From contig JAYFRN010000002.1 of NCBI GenBank assembly GCA_034925865.1, forward strand, positions 1 through 63,614: 63,614 bases of DNA. Direction: 5' to 3'. Shown in pieces: positions 52,850 to 62,075 of this stretch. The DNA comes from Oscillospiraceae bacterium (GTDB lineage Bacteria; Bacillota; Clostridia; Oscillospirales; SIG627). Each line of letters starts with the position of its first letter. The stretch's first letter is position 1. Both the position numbers and the translations under genes were made by a program. The notes below the pieces were generated by a model. It worked only from the letters and a program-made list of their open reading frames with translations. It was not told the origin of the DNA and made no database searches.

Positions 52850-53382
52850 TAACCATTATTCCTCTTTACTTTCAGATACTTCTTCAATTCCCTGCGGCTT
52901 TTTATCTGTAAAAACGCTTTATCCGGATACCTCTCATGAAGCGCAATAACCTTATTTCTCCCTGTTTTAGGGTAGTTCCATATCCATTTGGCGAATTCCC
53001 GGAAATCCTTGCTGAAAATTTTTGGCTCAGTTAATTCCTGTGGCAAATCAGAGCGCTTTTTCCCGGTTCTCCTTGCCGCCGACCAAACGCAGATAACCGG
53101 GTTTATATCGAGAAATATAACTAAATCCGCCGCGACAAACCGCATTTCCAGCGTTCCGCCGTAATTTCCGTCGATAATCCATTTTTCACCGCTGATCAGC
53201 TGTTTTTGCTTTTCAACCCATTCGTCGCGCGGCGTTTCCACCCATCCCGGACGCCAGAATTCATTGTCAAGATGAATGACAGGCAGACCGGTAACGCCGC
53301 CAAGCTGTTTCGCAAAGGTGGACTTTCCGCTTCCGCCGCTGCCGATTAAAATTATCTTCGTGTAATCGTTAATGTTTATCAT
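52849..53382 (-). CDS. P-loop NTPase, adenylate-kinase-like (topology-modulation type)
   Basis: The 177-aa protein shows KIILIGSGGSGKSTFAKQLG (Walker A), VIHLDNEFWRPGWVETPRDEW, WIIDGNYGGTLEMRFVAADL (Walker B region) and an arginine-containing lid, the usual order for proteins annotated as DNA topology modulation or adenylate-kinase-like. It is a paralogue of the gene at 43887. A nucleotide or small-molecule kinase role is likely. Confidence 0.78.
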   Translation of the reverse strand: MININDYTKIILIGSGGSGKSTFAKQLGGVTGLPVIHLDNEFWRPGWVETPRDEWVEKQKQLISGEKWIIDGNYGGTLEMRFVAADLVIFLDINPVICVWSAARRTGKKRSDLPQELTEPKIFSKDFREFAKWIWNYPKTGRNKVIALHERYPDKAFLQIKSRRELKKYLKVKRNNG

Positions 53383-53425
53383 CGGTTTGAAACTTTCTTT
53401 ATAAACTTAGCTAACATATTTCCAC

Positions 53426-55278
53426 CTATATTTGAAATTTATTCGCTTGCGTAGAATAGAATTTGCAATAATCGCCACCATTCGACATTAGTTCTTGATG
53501 AGTTCCGCTCTCACATACACACCCATGAGACATAAAATAAATTCGATCTACATATTTTACCGTGACTAAACGATGAGAGATCATTATTATTGTTTTATCT
53601 TTAAATATTTCAAATATCGTGCGGATAATTTCATCTTCGCTTACGGGATCAAGCGCACTCGTCGATTCATCGAGAATAATACAGTCGTAATTTCCGGCAT
53701 AAATTCTTGCGAGTGCAAGCTTTTGCATCTCACCACCGGAAAAATAAGTACCTGTCTCATCAAATTCACGCGTGATAAAAGTGTTTATCCCATTACTCAA
53801 CGCTATAATTTTATCATATAATCCTACTTTTTTTAACGCAGTATTTACAAGATTAATATCATCATTACTTAAAACAGGTCGCATGAGGACATTTTCTGCA
53901 AGCGAAAAATTGTAGATTTTAAAATCCTGACTTAAAAATGCAATACGTGAACGAAGTGATTTGGTTTTATATTCGGAAATATTCCTGTCATTAACTATAA
54001 TTTTACCGCCATCTATATCATATAAGTGAATCAGTAATTTAACAAGTGTTGTTTTTCCCGCTCCATTATAGCCGACTATTGCTATTTTATCGCCGTGGTT
54101 AATATTCATAATTATATTATTAATTGTATTTATTTCTTTTTCTGTATAAGAAAAAGAAACATCCTCAACGCGAATATTAATTGGTGCTGAAGGATTAATA
54201 TTCTCACCGCTGTCACATTCTATTTTTTCTTTATAATTATAAATTTTTCGAAGATTATTAATGTAAAGACTGTGCGAATAAAATGAGCCAGAACTAATCA
54301 TAAATGATGTTAGATTTCCCGCAATCGACAAGGTTGAAGCGGATAATACTGTCGCTTCCGGAATTGAAATCTGACCGTTTGCTAAAAGAATGGCTATATA
54401 AATCCAAGGTATCATATATCTGAATATTGTGCCGGGGATTTGTTGACATTGATCAAGCAGTAATATTTTCCATGAGTATTTTAATATAATCGCTTTTACA
54501 GCGTACGTAGCTTTTTTGTACCGATAAACGAGAAGATCAATAAAGTTAGGATATATTTTAAGATCTGAAGTGAATTCCGGTTGATAAGTAACACGATTTA
54601 TATATCCTCGTTTACGATCGTCAGGTGTAGTATCGATATTTTGTTTATAATATAATTTTTGTTTTATTATGCTAAGTCCAAAGTCAAATACAGCAGCAAT
54701 TACACCAAAAAAAGCAAAGCTGTTGTTGATTGTTGCTGTAACTGCAAAAACTATTTGAAAATTTAAAAATGCTGTCAGAAAAGATGCTACACTGTTGAGC
54801 ACAGAAACTGCGCGAACGTCTATTTCATTCAGTCCTAATGTGTAAAGGTCAAAAAATTCGCTGTTTTGAAAGTCAATTTGATTTATTCTACCGGTTTTTT
54901 TATAACATCCTCTCGAATTCTTGATCCGAGGTTTATCTGTTTCTGCGGCACCCATACAATGCCTGAAAAAGAAAAAAAGAAGTTAAAAATAATGTAAAAC
55001 GAAAAAATAGCTATTATTTTGATTATAATTGATTTTAATCCTATTTCGTTCTGGACACTATCAAGAATCCACCGGGTAATATTGACATTTACATATGTAG
55101 CTAAAACTGACAATGGAATTCTTATAAGTTGATCAACTATAAGACTCGGGGCATATTTTATTACGCGCCCAAGCATCCAAATATTATTTTTAATTATATG
55201 CAATAATGATTGTTTATCAGCTCTTTTACCCTGCATAATAAATTGTTGTATAATGAATATTCGAGATTCATCATACAT
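53426..55278 (-). pseudogene. ABC exporter (membrane-ATPase half transporter), split by -1 frameshift at A7
   Basis: Two frames together form one exporter of about 615 codons. The upstream frame (54883-55278) gives helices 1-2 and ends RIREDVIKKPVE. The downstream frame (53426-54955) continues TGRINQIDFQNSEFFD, the normal next part, then the remaining helices and the ATPase domain with Walker A VGYNGAGKTT, signature FSGGEMQKLALARI and Walker B CIILDESTSALDP. The break is at ATA-AAA-AAA, an A-AAA-AAA slippery heptamer near 54896-54902. It may be a pseudogene, a sequencing indel or true frameshifting. Confidence 0.85.
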
Positions 55279-55313
55279 TCCTTTCTAAAATTGAAAAAGT
55301 AAACGATAAAAAG

Positions 55314-56444
55314 CTATACCTTTTTCAGTTTTCCATAATACCACCCGGTAACGCCTTCCTTTTTAACTATATATCCTTTTGACGTTTCAGTTATAAGCGA
55401 CAGCTTATCGCCTTTTTGAACAGGTAAAGCATAATCTGTGTAATCCCGACAGTGAGTTTCGTCCCGTATATAAGAATTTGGTATCCATAATTTTCGCCCG
55501 CTGTCTTTATGTTCGACATATGTAAAATCGTCCGATTTTTCTAGAATTTTAATCTCGTTATTGATCCAGCGAATACTGATTGAATCATTTGATTCCTTCT
55601 GAGATTCCAGAGCACAGTATACAGGGATATCATCATAGCTGACATAGTAAACGCTTTCGATGCCGCTATTTACACCAGGAATTATCAGTAAATTAAGCTG
55701 ACCGTATTCTTTAATGCCGCAGCCGCCGTCAATGGAAATTATACGTTTATCTTTATTGATTATGGGATTTGACTGAGCAATTTTATCTCCATAAAGCATA
55801 ACCGGCCAATGACCTACGACTATATATTTATCAAAGCAAAGGTCGGCGGACATAAAATCATCATATTTCAAAAGCTCAAAAAGCTTTCTTTTACAATTGT
55901 CATCAGGTTTTTTATCATGAAGTCCGCCGTGGACAAAGACATAGTTCTGTGTCTCAACCACCGTAGGTAAAGCTGAAAGAAAGCTAAATTCAGCTTTGAA
56001 ATGCCTTATAACCGCTTCCTTTGATTCCAGTATATCCTCGGGGCTTTTACAAATAAATCCGAGCTCATTTGTCAATTCATCGAAAAAGCTCGTACCATAC
56101 CATGCTCTGCAATTAAGAATATAGTCATAAAAATTCTGAACACTTTCTTCGCATATTCCGTTTATCATATTAAGCCGCCACGCATCTACATTACCGATGA
56201 GAGGTATCACATTGCCTTTTTCACACAGCTTCATTACATAACGCAGAGTATTAAGGCTCTCAGGACCTTTTTCGACAATATCGCCGACAATAATTAAAAT
56301 GTCATTCTCGGAAAACTCTGCTTTTTCAAGTACATTCTTTAAGTAAGACAAATGCCCGTGAATATCACTAGTAACAAGAATTCGCTTTTGGGGATCTATA
56401 TTAACATGTGTAATTTTCAACTCAGGTATCATATTTGTAGTCAT
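55314..56444 (-). CDS. Metallophosphoesterase with C-terminal SH3-like domain
   Basis: A 376-aa protein. The N-terminal 270 residues are a calcineurin-like phosphatase: LVTSDIHGHLSYL, IIVGDIVEKGPESL, LIGNVDAW, FVHGGLHD and VVGHWPV, closest in layout to ApaH/PrpE and PP1-like enzymes. The C-terminal 90 residues (WIPNSYIRDETH, LPVQKGDKLSLITETSKGYI, VTGWYYGKLKKV) look like a bacterial SH3 fold. The fusion suggests substrate binding by the tail; the target is unknown. Confidence 0.8.
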   Translation of the reverse strand: MTTNMIPELKITHVNIDPQKRILVTSDIHGHLSYLKNVLEKAEFSENDILIIVGDIVEKGPESLNTLRYVMKLCEKGNVIPLIGNVDAWRLNMINGICEESVQNFYDYILNCRAWYGTSFFDELTNELGFICKSPEDILESKEAVIRHFKAEFSFLSALPTVVETQNYVFVHGGLHDKKPDDNCKRKLFELLKYDDFMSADLCFDKYIVVGHWPVMLYGDKIAQSNPIINKDKRIISIDGGCGIKEYGQLNLLIIPGVNSGIESVYYVSYDDIPVYCALESQKESNDSISIRWINNEIKILEKSDDFTYVEHKDSGRKLWIPNSYIRDETHCRDYTDYALPVQKGDKLSLITETSKGYIVKKEGVTGWYYGKLKKV

Positions 56445-56494
56445 AATCTATCCTTATTCGGAAAATTAAATTTGAAACTTCAAGAATGTTCAGT

Positions 56495-57418
56495 TCACTG
56501 AGTAATCAAACGCAAATCTGCCACCCTCTCAAAAAACTCATCGAGATACGAAAACGGCACAAGTGTTCCGTCCTCTCTCATTTTTAAAATATCTTCTTTT
56601 GTCGCATATATGGCACCACAGGTTTCATTTGGCTGAAACACAATATCACTAAGCTCAAAATCCTGCCGAAAAAGCCAAACATCGCCAAAACAATCTTCGT
56701 ACTTCAAAGTCATGATTCTTTTGCCGTTTCCGGCTATAACAGTCAATCCGGTTTCCTCTTTAACCTCGCGCATTGCCGCGGTCAGGCTATCGTCTCCGGC
56801 AAGTGCCGAACCGCCTGTGCATTCCCACATATTCGGAAAGCCCTTATTTGGAGTGCGTTTTGTAAGCAGGTATTCGCTCTTACTGTTCTGCAGCCAAATA
56901 TAAACCACAAGGTGATAATCACCTTTGGGCATTTGATCACCGCGTCTGTGTGTGCGTCCCGTAAGAAACCTGTTTTCATCGTAAACATCCCAAAGCTCAT
57001 CAGCATTGGTTTGGAGATTTAGCCACCATTGCACATGTTCATGCAAATACGGAATCTCCGGATATGTAAGCACCTTCGGCAGAGTTTCTAAAAGAGATAT
57101 TTCACCTATTTCCATTTCCGGCGGCAGCTCGTCAAGCTTTTTCACATCGGCGAAAAACAGCATCCCGTATCTCGTTACACCATAAACGCTTACAGGCTTA
57201 ATATCAAACTCGACCGCTCCGGTTTCTTCATGAAGTTCACGCTTTGCGGTTTCAAGAATGCTCTCGCCGGGTTCACGGTGTCCGCCCGGAATTTCCCATG
57301 TCATGCGCTCCTTATGGCGGCAGAATATCCATTTGCCGTTATATCTCGCGGCAATTACCGCAAAATCCAAAAACTCGTCGGGTATTTCGTTTTGATTATA
57401 GAAAGTTACGGTTGGCAT
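56495..57418 (-). CDS. Tandem NUDIX hydrolase
   Basis: A 307-aa fusion of two NUDIX domains. The first (residues 1-130) has a box from GGHREPGESILETAKRELHE to EETGA, the second (about 160-300) a box from GGSALAGDDSLTAAMREVKE to EETGL. The second domain contains VYIWLQNSKSEYLLTKRTPN, as in isopentenyl-diphosphate-isomerase-like NUDIX proteins. The stop of the serine hydrolase gene overlaps its start by one base. Substrates are unknown. Confidence 0.88.
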   Translation of the reverse strand: MPTVTFYNQNEIPDEFLDFAVIAARYNGKWIFCRHKERMTWEIPGGHREPGESILETAKRELHEETGAVEFDIKPVSVYGVTRYGMLFFADVKKLDELPPEMEIGEISLLETLPKVLTYPEIPYLHEHVQWWLNLQTNADELWDVYDENRFLTGRTHRRGDQMPKGDYHLVVYIWLQNSKSEYLLTKRTPNKGFPNMWECTGGSALAGDDSLTAAMREVKEETGLTVIAGNGKRIMTLKYEDCFGDVWLFRQDFELSDIVFQPNETCGAIYATKEDILKMREDGTLVPFSYLDEFFERVADLRLITQ

Positions 57419-58434
57419 TATAAATCCTCGATTTCTTTTAATATATCATTTCTTATTTTCCATACATTTTGTCCCATGTTGCTGACGACAGTAATAACAA
57501 TTTTATTTATACTTCTACTTGAAATAAAGCTGACTCCCGGATCGCAACCTTCAAAGTGAGGAGTGAAATCTCCATTGCCTATACTGCATTCATTATACTG
57601 TTTGTCCAGCCAAATTCCATAGCCGTAATACTCATTGTTGTCGCTTGCGTGAAGAGAAAGCATATTATTCGTCATCTCATCTGATATAAGCTTGCCATTG
57701 TAAAGAGCGTTCCAGAAACGGTATACATCCCAAACAGTGGTAAAAGCACCACCTGCTCCAGTTCCTTTGACATCAACGCTATAAATATTTGTATAGAAAT
57801 CGTCACGAATGTTATCATATATATAAGAATTTGCGCAGCGTTCCGGCAGACGGTCAAGCTCATAATAACCTGTATCGTTCATGCCACAAGGCAAAAATAT
57901 TTCTTTATGTAAAAATTTATCAAAAAGCATGCCGGTAACTTTTTCAATGATCAATCCGAGAACAACGAATCCCGTATTGTTGTATTGAAATTTCCATCCA
58001 CGCGGATACATCATCGGCATATTTATAAATAGTGGAATCAAATCTGATGAAGTGCGTATTTTATAATTAGGGTAATCACGCCATAGTTCATCATAGTTTT
58101 CCATAATTCTCTCATCAAAATAATCCGGTATACCGGAGGTGTGAGTCAACAATTGTTCAACTGTGATATTCAGGTCAATTGCTTTCAAATTAAAATCAAG
58201 GATAGCGCCTATTGTACTGTCAAATGAAAGCTTCCCAGCTTCAATCAACTTAAGAATTCCTACTGCTACAAAAACTTTTCCGGCAGAAGCCGTGGCAAAG
58301 CGGGTATTAATTTTGTTAGGTATTTTATTCGATAAATCCGAATATCCAAAGCAATCTTCATATAATATTTTATTATCTTTAGTGACGAGAACACAGCCTG
58401 AAAAGTCCGGTTGAATTAAGTCAGATATATTCGT
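57418..58434 (-). CDS. Serine hydrolase, class C beta-lactamase/DD-peptidase family, with ACG in place of the start codon
   Basis: The translated 338 aa include FSGCVLVTKDNKILYEDCFG, the nucleophile motif TASAGK (S-x-x-K), LLTHTSGIPDYF and the YNNTGF (Y-x-N) element of class C beta-lactamase-like serine hydrolases. A normal start codon is missing: after AAGGAGG (58442-58448) the frame runs ATT ATT ACG AAT, and the ACG at 58434 has the right spacing (7 nt) to be a mutated ATG. The first standard start is at 58248, beyond the catalytic serine. The gene is therefore either weakly expressed from ACG or recently inactivated. Confidence 0.8.
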   Translation of the reverse strand, partial: TNISDLIQPDFSGCVLVTKDNKILYEDCFGYSDLSNKIPNKINTRFATASAGKVFVAVGILKLIEAGKLSFDSTIGAILDFNLKAIDLNITVEQLLTHTSGIPDYFDERIMENYDELWRDYPNYKIRTSSDLIPLFINMPMMYPRGWKFQYNNTGFVVLGLIIEKVTGMLFDKFLHKEIFLPCGMNDTGYYELDRLPERCANSYIYDNIRDDFYTNIYSVDVKGTGAGGAFTTVWDVYRFWNALYNGKLISDEMTNNMLSLHASDNNEYYGYGIWLDKQYNECSIGNGDFTPHFEGCDPGVSFISSRSINKIVITVVSNMGQNVWKIRNDILKEIEDL

Positions 58435-58462
58435 AATAATTCCTCCTTAGGTATTTCATTTG

Positions 58463-59242
58463 TTATTCTCCTATCTGATTACGCTTGTTTACATACTTTT
58501 TCTGATATTCCGCCAAAGGCTTGCAGGGGTATTCGCCACATTCTGAGCATGAGCTAATACCATGTTTCTTAGAGCATTTCATCCACGGGCAGTCCTGACA
58601 GAGTTTGAATATATCGTCCGAGCGACCACCGAGACAATGAATATCAGATAACGGTATATCCAGCCCAAATTCGTCCTTGTAAAACTGCTGTGATTTTTGT
58701 CGCAGCTCGTCATCGTTATTTATTGTAGCAAGATATGTATAACAGCGCGAACAGTCGTGACCGCAGAAGCATGGCATAGCTTTTTTATATATATAATACC
58801 ACACATCACCATCAGGATGTTCATGATCAAAGACAAATCCGGCTTTTTGAAAAGCTTTTTGCGATAAGATATTGTTTGGATATATTACCGCTTCGGCAGA
58901 AATAATTTCATGTCCTATAATATCTGTACCAAATTCAAGCAGCTCAACCAATGCCGACGAACCATATCCTTGACCGCTTCTTGTCGGATCGACTATGTAT
59001 TCAGAAACGGTGAGTAAACTTTCATAGAGTCCCATTGCGATAACCGCAAAAGGAGTATCGCCCTTAAAAATAACCTTGCTCCAAAAATTTTCGTTGATAA
59101 CGGTGTCACAATCGTTTTTCCAATATTCAAAATAATCATCCCAACCACCATCACAACCGGTATATTTTCTTGCGTCCGAATCAAGCCACGGCTCTACAAT
59201 CGGAGCATATTCGCTTGTGTAATCGATCCATTTATATTTCAT
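58463..59242 (-). CDS. GNAT acetyltransferase fused to a DUF3795 cysteine-rich domain
   Basis: The 259-aa product has an N-terminal GNAT domain (VSEYIVDPTRSGQGYGSSAL, AFQKAGFVFDHEHPDG) and, from residue 160, a DUF3795-type zinc-binding domain with many cysteines (CFCGHDCSRC, CQDCPWMKCSKK, SSCSECGEYPC). The ATG at 59242 is used; a TTG at 59254 is also possible. The fusion is unusual; the cysteine domain may bind metal or a partner. Confidence 0.8.
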   Translation of the reverse strand: MKYKWIDYTSEYAPIVEPWLDSDARKYTGCDGGWDDYFEYWKNDCDTVINENFWSKVIFKGDTPFAVIAMGLYESLLTVSEYIVDPTRSGQGYGSSALVELLEFGTDIIGHEIISAEAVIYPNNILSQKAFQKAGFVFDHEHPDGDVWYYIYKKAMPCFCGHDCSRCYTYLATINNDDELRQKSQQFYKDEFGLDIPLSDIHCLGGRSDDIFKLCQDCPWMKCSKKHGISSCSECGEYPCKPLAEYQKKYVNKRNQIGE

Positions 59243-59271
59243 TTGTGTATCCAATTTTTATCAAATTAATC

Positions 59272-59937
59272 TTACAATTCAAAATGACGCTCTAATGCTT
59301 CAAGAACCTCTGCTTTTGTATTAATTTGAGAATTTTCGCGTACTATTATAAAAAAACCGCTGTTTTTGTACTTTTTGTATTCATCTGCACTGTTACACTT
59401 GGCTATACACGCACGAAAATTCTCCAATGTCTTCTCTGGGTCTACCGCATTTTTAATTTGCATCAATAAAAACTGCTTTTCCGGATCGCTGCGATCAAAA
59501 AAATGATCTACCGACATGGATTGCGGCGACAACATAACCGCAACATGATTATAGTCTGATATTTCATGCAATACTTCCAAAGAAATGTTTGTGTCAACAA
59601 TAATTTTACTATCTGAAGCGGACAGCTTTATCAACTCCGCGACCTCAATTTCCGCAGCTTCTTCAGAAGCCTTTAAAATCCAGCTGTAATACTCATCCGG
59701 CGTGCGATTAATAAACTCTTGCCATCCTGACATAGTTTCAAAATAACAAAGCGCAGGTTGCTTATCCGGTGCTTTGACAGCAGCCGCGACGATCTCGTGA
59801 TAATTCTCACCACAAAATATCATACCATACTTTTCGGCAAGCAGTTTTACCATGGTTGACTTTCCTGAATACGCCGTACCTGTTATGAAATACACATTAC
59901 GCATATAATGCTTTATGATGTTGTTTTCAATTTTCAA
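59272..59937 (-). CDS. P-loop nucleotide kinase-like protein
   Basis: The 221-aa protein has Walker A FITGTAYSGKSTMVKLLAEK near residues 17-36, SKIIVDTNISLEVL as Walker B-like strand and a helical lid. It resembles small AAA-type kinases that are common in clostridial resistance-like gene arrays. The substrate is unknown. It is separated by 17 nt from the GNAT-DUF3795 gene. Confidence 0.7.
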   Translation of the reverse strand: MKIENNIIKHYMRNVYFITGTAYSGKSTMVKLLAEKYGMIFCGENYHEIVAAAVKAPDKQPALCYFETMSGWQEFINRTPDEYYSWILKASEEAAEIEVAELIKLSASDSKIIVDTNISLEVLHEISDYNHVAVMLSPQSMSVDHFFDRSDPEKQFLLMQIKNAVDPEKTLENFRACIAKCNSADEYKKYKNSGFFIIVRENSQINTKAEVLEALERHFEL

Positions 59938-60020
59938 GAATTCTTCCTCACTATTTATAAAAATTATACCATCCTGTTATATGTGTTTATCACATAGGTT
60001 TTAAATATTAATATACTGTT

Positions 60021-60800
60021 TTATTTTTTGATTCGTGAAGAAAACATACCATATTCTTTAGGAATAAAAATCACTCCGTTTTCTCTGCGCTCTTCAAGAA
60101 CATCAATCATTTCCTTTTCGGGAATGCTCCGCAGCTTTTCCGCCCAAGGCAGTGTGTGTATATATGCAATCAAATCGTTTATATCGGTCACCGCAAGAGC
60201 GTCGTCATAAATTTTCTTCTCCACTGTATTAAAGAGCTTTTTTAGATATTCCGCTCCGTTCTGTAAAGTAAATTTACAAAGGTTTTCTTTAGGCAAGCCG
60301 AGCGCATTCCTAATATAACTACCTATACCGTTTTCACCTAAGGTAGCACAATAAAATCTGCCGCCTTTTTTCAATACTCTGTGTGTTTCCACAAGTGCCT
60401 TATCTATATCCGGAACATGGTATAGCATCATATTAGCGATCACGATATCGACGCTTTCATCCGGAAGAAGGATATTCTGCGCATCAATTATCGCGTATGA
60501 TATCTCGTTTTCATGTTGAACGCATTTCTTAGCGGTTTCAAGCATATTATCGGAGAAATCAGACATGATAAGCCGTACGCCTTCGGGTAAATCCAAATAA
60601 TGCTCCGCCCAAAGCCTGCCGTTGCCGCATCCGAGTTCAAGAATGCGGTCACCGGGCTTTATATCATAATTGGAGAACAGCCAATTGAACCAGCCGAATT
60701 TATTGATACTGTATTTTTCATGAAGAAAAATCCGATTCTCAAGGTTTCCGGCAGTGGAATACTGCTGTTTTACAACACTGCTTTTATCCATTTTGTTCAT
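60021..60800 (-). CDS. Class I SAM-dependent methyltransferase
   Basis: A 259-aa methyltransferase with motif I ILELGCGNGRLWAEH, motif II region VRLIMSDFSDNMLE, AIIDAQNILLPDESVDIVIA and motif post-I LKKGGRFYCATLGENG. The order is that of the Methyltransf_11 group. It overlaps the GNAT gene upstream by 4 nt. The substrate is unknown. Confidence 0.88.
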   Translation of the reverse strand: MNKMDKSSVVKQQYSTAGNLENRIFLHEKYSINKFGWFNWLFSNYDIKPGDRILELGCGNGRLWAEHYLDLPEGVRLIMSDFSDNMLETAKKCVQHENEISYAIIDAQNILLPDESVDIVIANMMLYHVPDIDKALVETHRVLKKGGRFYCATLGENGIGSYIRNALGLPKENLCKFTLQNGAEYLKKLFNTVEKKIYDDALAVTDINDLIAYIHTLPWAEKLRSIPEKEMIDVLEERRENGVIFIPKEYGMFSSRIKK

Positions 60801-61576
60801 CGCATTTTCCCTTTTCTTTTATAATTTGCATAACCTGCCGGGATGTTAAAAGCTTCTCGGAACCCCGCCCTATAACAAATGTGCTCGGATGGTCCCGCCC
60901 ATTGCCAGCAAACAGGAAAGCCATTAGACTTACAATATTCGACAACAAAACTTAAAAGCTCGCTTGCATATCCTTTTTCACGGTGTGCTTTTGATGTTAC
61001 AATGTAATCAAACCGTGTATTGCCTTTTTTGGATACATGGATATTTGTATATACCACAGCTTCGTCGTTTAAATAACCGACAAAAATATAACTGCCTTTA
61101 TGTTCTATCATTCCTTTTATCGGCTCTATTTCCCACGGTTCGCTGCTTGGTATTAAAATATCACATGCGATCCTCTCATCCCACTCAGTCAATACTTTTA
61201 CATCAAGACGCTTTTCCGTTTTTATTTGGTTTTCGGCTGATAACAGCATAACTCGGTGCGCAGCTTCATGCGTTACGGTATAATCATGTGCCTCAAATAC
61301 AAGTTGGTTATCAGAAAAATAATTTTCTACATGAGGATGATAAATCGACGGAGTTATTCCTTTATTTATATAAAACTCAGTTATTTCATCAAGCACTGCG
61401 CCGAGGTTTGTTATATTCTCAGGATATATAAAAGCATGGTTTCCGTCGTAAGAATCCTTGTTGTGTTCCATATAAAACAACAACCCATATTTTCTTTCTT
61501 CATAATCAGCCAACAATTTTGGAAACTCAGCTTCTTCTTTAAATATTGATTCTTTTAATGTCATGCTTTTCTCCAA
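60797..61576 (-). CDS. GNAT family N-acetyltransferase (two-part)
   Basis: A 259-aa protein with a C-terminal GNAT core (TRFDYIVTSKAHREKGYASELL, CYRAGFREAFN) after a long N-terminal domain that may be a degenerate second GNAT fold. A start at 61564 (MTLKES) is also possible. It is coupled by 4 nt to the methyltransferase. The substrate is unknown. Confidence 0.78.
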   Translation of the reverse strand: MEKSMTLKESIFKEEAEFPKLLADYEERKYGLLFYMEHNKDSYDGNHAFIYPENITNLGAVLDEITEFYINKGITPSIYHPHVENYFSDNQLVFEAHDYTVTHEAAHRVMLLSAENQIKTEKRLDVKVLTEWDERIACDILIPSSEPWEIEPIKGMIEHKGSYIFVGYLNDEAVVYTNIHVSKKGNTRFDYIVTSKAHREKGYASELLSFVVEYCKSNGFPVCWQWAGPSEHICYRAGFREAFNIPAGYANYKRKGKMR

Positions 61577-61592
61577 ATCTTAAGTTGAATTA

Positions 61593-62075
61593 CTATCTGT
61601 AAATAACTCCCCAGGGATTTTCCTTTGTCATATCCGGCTTCATATCGTCGTTCCATGAACAATAAGCTTCCGAATATTTATCTTCGAGAAACATAGGCAA
61701 ATGTTCCTTGAAATTCGAAGCATACCTTTCCTCCGGAATTTCAGAAAGATCTACCCAATATACCTTTCCCTCCGCAGTTTCATTGATAAGCTCGCCGCTC
61801 CAGTCGGAGGTTTTATAAAAATAAGTGTAATACCGGTCACAGGTCTTGTTGTTAAACCACCACATAAATCCGCAGAATTTCAGATTTCTGATATCAAGCC
61901 CGGTTTCCTCTTTTATCTCCCGCACGGCGCTGTCATAAATCGTCTCTTGGTTCTCAACGTGACCTCCGGGAAACGTAATGCCGCACCAACTCTTCACTCT
62001 GTCCTGCACGATCACTTTTCCGGTTGTCTTGTCCTGTATCATGACCATGTTGGTTATTTCAAGCTCTGAATTCAT
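61593..62075 (-). CDS. NUDIX hydrolase, MutT-like
   Basis: Starting at the ATG at 62075, behind AAAGGAAAAGGG, the 160-aa protein has IQDKTTGKVIVQDRVKSWCG and the NUDIX box from FPGGHVENQETIYDSAVREI to KEETGLD. The layout is that of 8-oxo-dGTP diphosphatase-like enzymes. The start overlaps the preceding stop by 4 nt (ATGA). Confidence 0.87.
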   Translation of the reverse strand: MNSELEITNMVMIQDKTTGKVIVQDRVKSWCGITFPGGHVENQETIYDSAVREIKEETGLDIRNLKFCGFMWWFNNKTCDRYYTYFYKTSDWSGELINETAEGKVYWVDLSEIPEERYASNFKEHLPMFLEDKYSEAYCSWNDDMKPDMTKENPWGVIYR

